A stretch of DNA of 64,000 nucleotides from Pseudomonadota bacterium. Its GTDB lineage: Bacteria; Pseudomonadota; Gammaproteobacteria; Ga0077536. The position numbers and the translations under genes were made by a program. The stretch spans positions 1 through 64,000 of the forward strand of contig JADJYF010000002.1 of assembly GCA_016719885.1 (NCBI GenBank). The letters are read 5' to 3'. The notes under the pieces are model-generated. The model saw nothing but the letters and a program-made list of their open reading frames with translations, ran no database searches and had not been told where the DNA came from. Below, one piece after another: positions 61,735 to 64,000 of the stretch. Position 1 is the first letter of the stretch. Every line of letters begins with the position of its first letter.

Positions 61735-61794
61735 GTGGGTCAAACTTCAGTCTGACACTGGGACGGACGAATGTCAGACTGAAGTCCGGACCCA
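61735..61794. repeat. REP-like repeat family 1, imperfect inverted pair
   Basis: GTGGGTCAAACTTCAGTCTG plus ACAC (61735-61758) and ATGTCAGACTGAAGTCCGGA plus CCCA (61771-61794) form an imperfect pair with a 12-base spacer. It sits between the convergent SDR and outer-membrane protein genes. Confidence 0.8.
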
Positions 61795-61815
61795 TTAGGA
61801 TCTCCAGTCCGCGTC

Positions 61816-63195
61816 TCAGTAGGTGAAATACAACCCCATCTCGAACAGGTGGAAGGTTTCGTCGTCGCCGACGCCCTGTATCGCGCCTTCGCCGGGGAAC
61901 ATCACGCCGTAGGCCGCGCTCAGGAACACGTACTTGTTGATTGCCCAGTCGGTATAGATGTTCAGCTCGTCACCGAAATCCCGGTTGCTGACCGCCACGC
62001 CGCGGTAGTTGTTTTCGACCAATGAAAAATGCCCGCCGATCATGCCGACCGTGAGGTCGGCGCGCGGGGTGGCGGCGAGATGCACCAGGTGGTTGCGCTG
62101 GTTGTTGTTGAACAGCAGCCAGCCGCCCGTCACTTCGCCCTGGAACCAGGTGCCCCAGGTACGTTTGTCGAAGCCGTAGAACAAGGGATCGAAATCGCGC
62201 CGGGTGTGGTCATGGGGATTGGCATCACCCGAGAACCACGCGTAGCGGTAAGAGAGGCGCGGTCGCCAAGTCAGGTGTTCGAAGTGGTACACGGCCTCGG
62301 CATACCAGGCGCTGGCGTCGATGCGACCAAAGCGGCCGTCGCCGAACTGGCGCGTGGCTTCGCCCCACCAGCCGACCTGCGGCAAGGCCGCCAAGCGCAG
62401 GTCGTTGACACGTGCGCTCAGCACGTTCATGCCTTCGCGTACTCCGAACAGGCGCGGCGTGTCGGTATCGAGAATGTGCAGATACAAAAGCCCGGCGTGG
62501 CCGCCGCCCGTGAACTGGTATTCGAAGTTGCCGCCGGCGAGCGCCGGCTCGTCGTTGTCGGGGTCGGCTTCGAGGAAGAACAAATCGCTGTGCCAGGCGC
62601 GGTAGTCGAGTCGCGCGACCAGGCTGCGCTGGAAGGCCTGGCGAGGTACCAGCCACACGCCGCCGTCGTGACGCACATCGAAATTGCCGTCGTCGATGAG
62701 AAAACCATCGCCGATGTCGAGGGTCTGGCGGCCCACGGACAGATCGACCACCAACTTGTCGCTGTCATGGGTGGCGACATCCGAGCGCCAGCCGAGCAGG
62801 GCGGTCTCGATACCGACACCGCCATCGCCGGCGCGGGTGAAGGCCGCGGCGTCGCCGTCGAAGAAGGTCTGCGCGCCGACCACCGATACGTCGCCATACC
62901 AGCCATCGCGGCTGGTGAAGCCGACATAGGGTTGGATGTCGATTTCCGACCAGCTCGGATCGCCGTGACGTTCGCGGGTCAGGAAGTCCACCTGTCCGAG
63001 ACCCAGATTGGCGTTGATCATGCTGACGGCGGCAAAGCCGGCGCGCAGGCCGGCTTTGACATCGACGCCGGGCAGCGGCTGGAACTCCAGTTCGGCATGG
63101 CACACGCCGATGCTGGTGCTTAGCGCCAGCGCCAGCAGCCACGGGCGTGGCGCCGTGGCGGGGGACGCGAGGCAAGCGCGGCGCGAAGCTTTCAT
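61816..63195 (-). CDS. Outer-membrane beta-barrel protein (alginate-export/porin-like)
   Basis: 459 residues from ATG 63195 with a signal peptide (core LLALALSTSIGVCHA-E). The mature protein alternates short hydrophobic strands and turns throughout (YVGFTSRDGWYGDVSVVGAQ, WRPRLSYRYAWFSGDANP, YVFLSAAYGVMFPGEGA) and ends in LFEMGLYFTY, an aromatic C-terminus typical of barrels recognised by BAM. Strand pattern and the VDLSVGRQTLDIGDGFLIDD segment resemble the AlgE-like alginate export family, but size and lack of neighbours leave the cargo open. Confidence 0.8.
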   Translation of the reverse strand: MKASRRACLASPATAPRPWLLALALSTSIGVCHAELEFQPLPGVDVKAGLRAGFAAVSMINANLGLGQVDFLTRERHGDPSWSEIDIQPYVGFTSRDGWYGDVSVVGAQTFFDGDAAAFTRAGDGGVGIETALLGWRSDVATHDSDKLVVDLSVGRQTLDIGDGFLIDDGNFDVRHDGGVWLVPRQAFQRSLVARLDYRAWHSDLFFLEADPDNDEPALAGGNFEYQFTGGGHAGLLYLHILDTDTPRLFGVREGMNVLSARVNDLRLAALPQVGWWGEATRQFGDGRFGRIDASAWYAEAVYHFEHLTWRPRLSYRYAWFSGDANPHDHTRRDFDPLFYGFDKRTWGTWFQGEVTGGWLLFNNNQRNHLVHLAATPRADLTVGMIGGHFSLVENNYRGVAVSNRDFGDELNIYTDWAINKYVFLSAAYGVMFPGEGAIQGVGDDETFHLFEMGLYFTY

Positions 63196-63284
63196 CACTG
63201 GATAGCCTGACGGGTGTGCAGTGATTATTCCGTGCCGCGCCGCAGTGCGTCACCTGCCGGATAGTGTGGTGACGGACGGCCGCA

Positions 63285-63404
63285 TCATCCCAGCGTCGGC
63301 GCTGCCATGCTGAAGTAGAGGCTGTAGAGCAGAAAGCTCCAGCTCGCGCCCCCACACAGGCTGATGATCACGGTCGCCAGTACTTCGCGTTGTTGAAAGG
63401 ACAT
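63285..63404 (-). CDS. 39-residue single-pass membrane peptide
   Basis: ATG 63404 is preceded by CGGGAG at about 8 bases and opens a 39-codon frame ending TGA at 63285. The peptide begins MSFQQREVLATVIISLCGG, continues with a hydrophobic ASWSFLLYSLYFSMAAP stretch and ends TLG. It is thus a short N-in or N-out membrane peptide. It lies 90 bp upstream of the outer-membrane protein gene on the same strand. I do not recognise it. Its support is the ribosome site and the hydrophobic segment. Confidence 0.4.
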   Translation of the reverse strand: MSFQQREVLATVIISLCGGASWSFLLYSLYFSMAAPTLG

Positions 63405-63508
63405 GGTGCTGCTCCCGGAGTGGCTGAGGGTGCAGCCACTCTAGGAGGGTCACGCGCGGCTGAAATCCCGCTTCTTGCCTGGCTATTCGCCACGCCGCGG
63501 GCGCGGCC

Positions 63509-64000
63509 TCACAGGGTATCGAGCGGGATCTTGAGATAGGAAATACCGTTGCTTTCGGGCGGCGGCTTGTGACCGGCGCGCATGTTGATCTGGACCGACG
63601 GCAGGATCAGCACCGGCACCGCCAGCGTCGCATCGCGCGCCGCGCGCAGCTTGACGAATTCGGCCTGCGTGATGCCCTCGTGCACGTGCACGTTGTGCTT
63701 GCGCTCCTCGCGCACGGTGGTCTGCCACAGGTGATGGTCGCGCGTCGGCGTCAGGTAGTCGTGGCACATGAACAGGTGCGTGTCGTCCGGCAGGCCGAGG
63801 ATCTTGTGGATGGAGCGATAGAGCTCGGCCGCGTCGCCGCCCGGGAAGTCGCAGCGCGCCGTGCCGTAGTCAGGCATGAACAGCGTGTCGCCGACGAAAC
63901 AGACGTCGCCCATCACGAAACTCACGCAGGCCGGCGTGTGGCCAGGGGTGTGCAGCACCTGGGCGTCGAGCGCGCCGATGGCGAAGCGTTCACCGTCCTT
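63509..64000 (-). CDS. MBL-fold metallo-hydrolase, C-terminal part (cut by the window end)
   Basis: The frame is open to the window edge, so the N-terminus with the HxHxDH motif lies beyond 64000. The visible part has metal His residues in LHTPGHTPACVSFVMGD, the bridging Asp in CFVGDTLFMPDYG and a further His in LFMCHDYL. TARCDFPGGDAAELYRSIHK and the C-terminal NVHVHEGITQAEFVKLRAAR place it near the persulfide dioxygenase/Blh-type group of metallo-beta-lactamase proteins, which handle glutathione persulfide or related thiols. A role in sulfide handling is a family-based inference. Confidence 0.85.
   Translation of the reverse strand, partial: KDGERFAIGALDAQVLHTPGHTPACVSFVMGDVCFVGDTLFMPDYGTARCDFPGGDAAELYRSIHKILGLPDDTHLFMCHDYLTPTRDHHLWQTTVREERKHNVHVHEGITQAEFVKLRAARDATLAVPVLILPSVQINMRAGHKPPPESNGISYLKIPLDTL

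Noticed and set aside
60832..61794. Repeats as a small CRISPR array
   Set aside because: Units are palindromic pairs in opposite orientation with uneven spacing and are scattered over 34 kb, with no cas genes.

Overview
The window is GC-rich, densely coded bacterial DNA from a Gram-negative organism: it carries a TamA/TamB outer-membrane assembly pair, another predicted outer-membrane barrel, signal peptides of periplasmic type and a full bacterial selenocysteine system. It is most probably an environmental gammaproteobacterium. The lineage is an inference from gene content, since there is no rRNA gene here. No prophage, insertion sequence or CRISPR array was seen.

Layout. 0-10.7 kb: an F420-type LLM oxidoreductase, then a signalling block with a giant PhnD-PAS-GAF hybrid kinase, an HD-GYP response regulator and a divergent REC-cyclase, then a damaged PaaI-type thioesterase and an unknown protein. 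10.7-12.9 kb: a tiny 26-codon frame with an exceptional ribosome binding site, a small secreted protein, a GNAT acetyltransferase and a His/Tyr-rich glycine-zipper protein with a clear terminator. 12.9-20.1 kb: a three-subunit molybdenum hydroxylase with a MoaD-like protein, a fused acyl-CoA dehydrogenase and a crotonase. 20.1-27.4 kb: the selenocysteine island selA-selB-(serine hydrolase)-selC-msrAB-selD. 27.5-41.1 kb: an amidohydrolase, then a second dense signalling region (GGDEF/EAL protein, NarL-type kinase, STAS protein and partner, LuxR-type and ANTAR regulators, a nine-PAS soluble kinase divergent from a single-domain receiver). 41.1-53.9 kb: a HugZ-like protein, cupin, desaturase, TauD dioxygenase, tamA-tamB, GST, SDR, a SET-domain methyltransferase, a small protein kinase and a hydrolase. 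54.0-61.7 kb: a co-oriented run of a MetE-like zinc protein, a tyrosine phosphatase, a stand-alone PEP-utilising mobile domain, two unrecognised proteins, a pyruvate-carboxylase-like carboxyltransferase with an altered metal motif, and an SDR. 61.8-64 kb: an outer-membrane barrel, a 39-residue membrane peptide and a metallo-hydrolase cut by the window end.

The most promising undescribed system is the 56.36-61.7 kb block. It pairs a phosphohistidine swivel domain, without its usual ATP-grasp partner, with a carboxyltransferase-like enzyme that lacks a linked biotin domain and two conserved proteins I cannot assign. Two families of REP-like palindromes sit in intergenic gaps, mainly around this block, and one supplies the stop codon of a neighbouring gene. 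Several genes (tamB, the acyl-CoA dehydrogenase, the thioesterase) are broken by +1 frame changes. Because most look like single inserted bases, sequence error has to be weighed against real decay.
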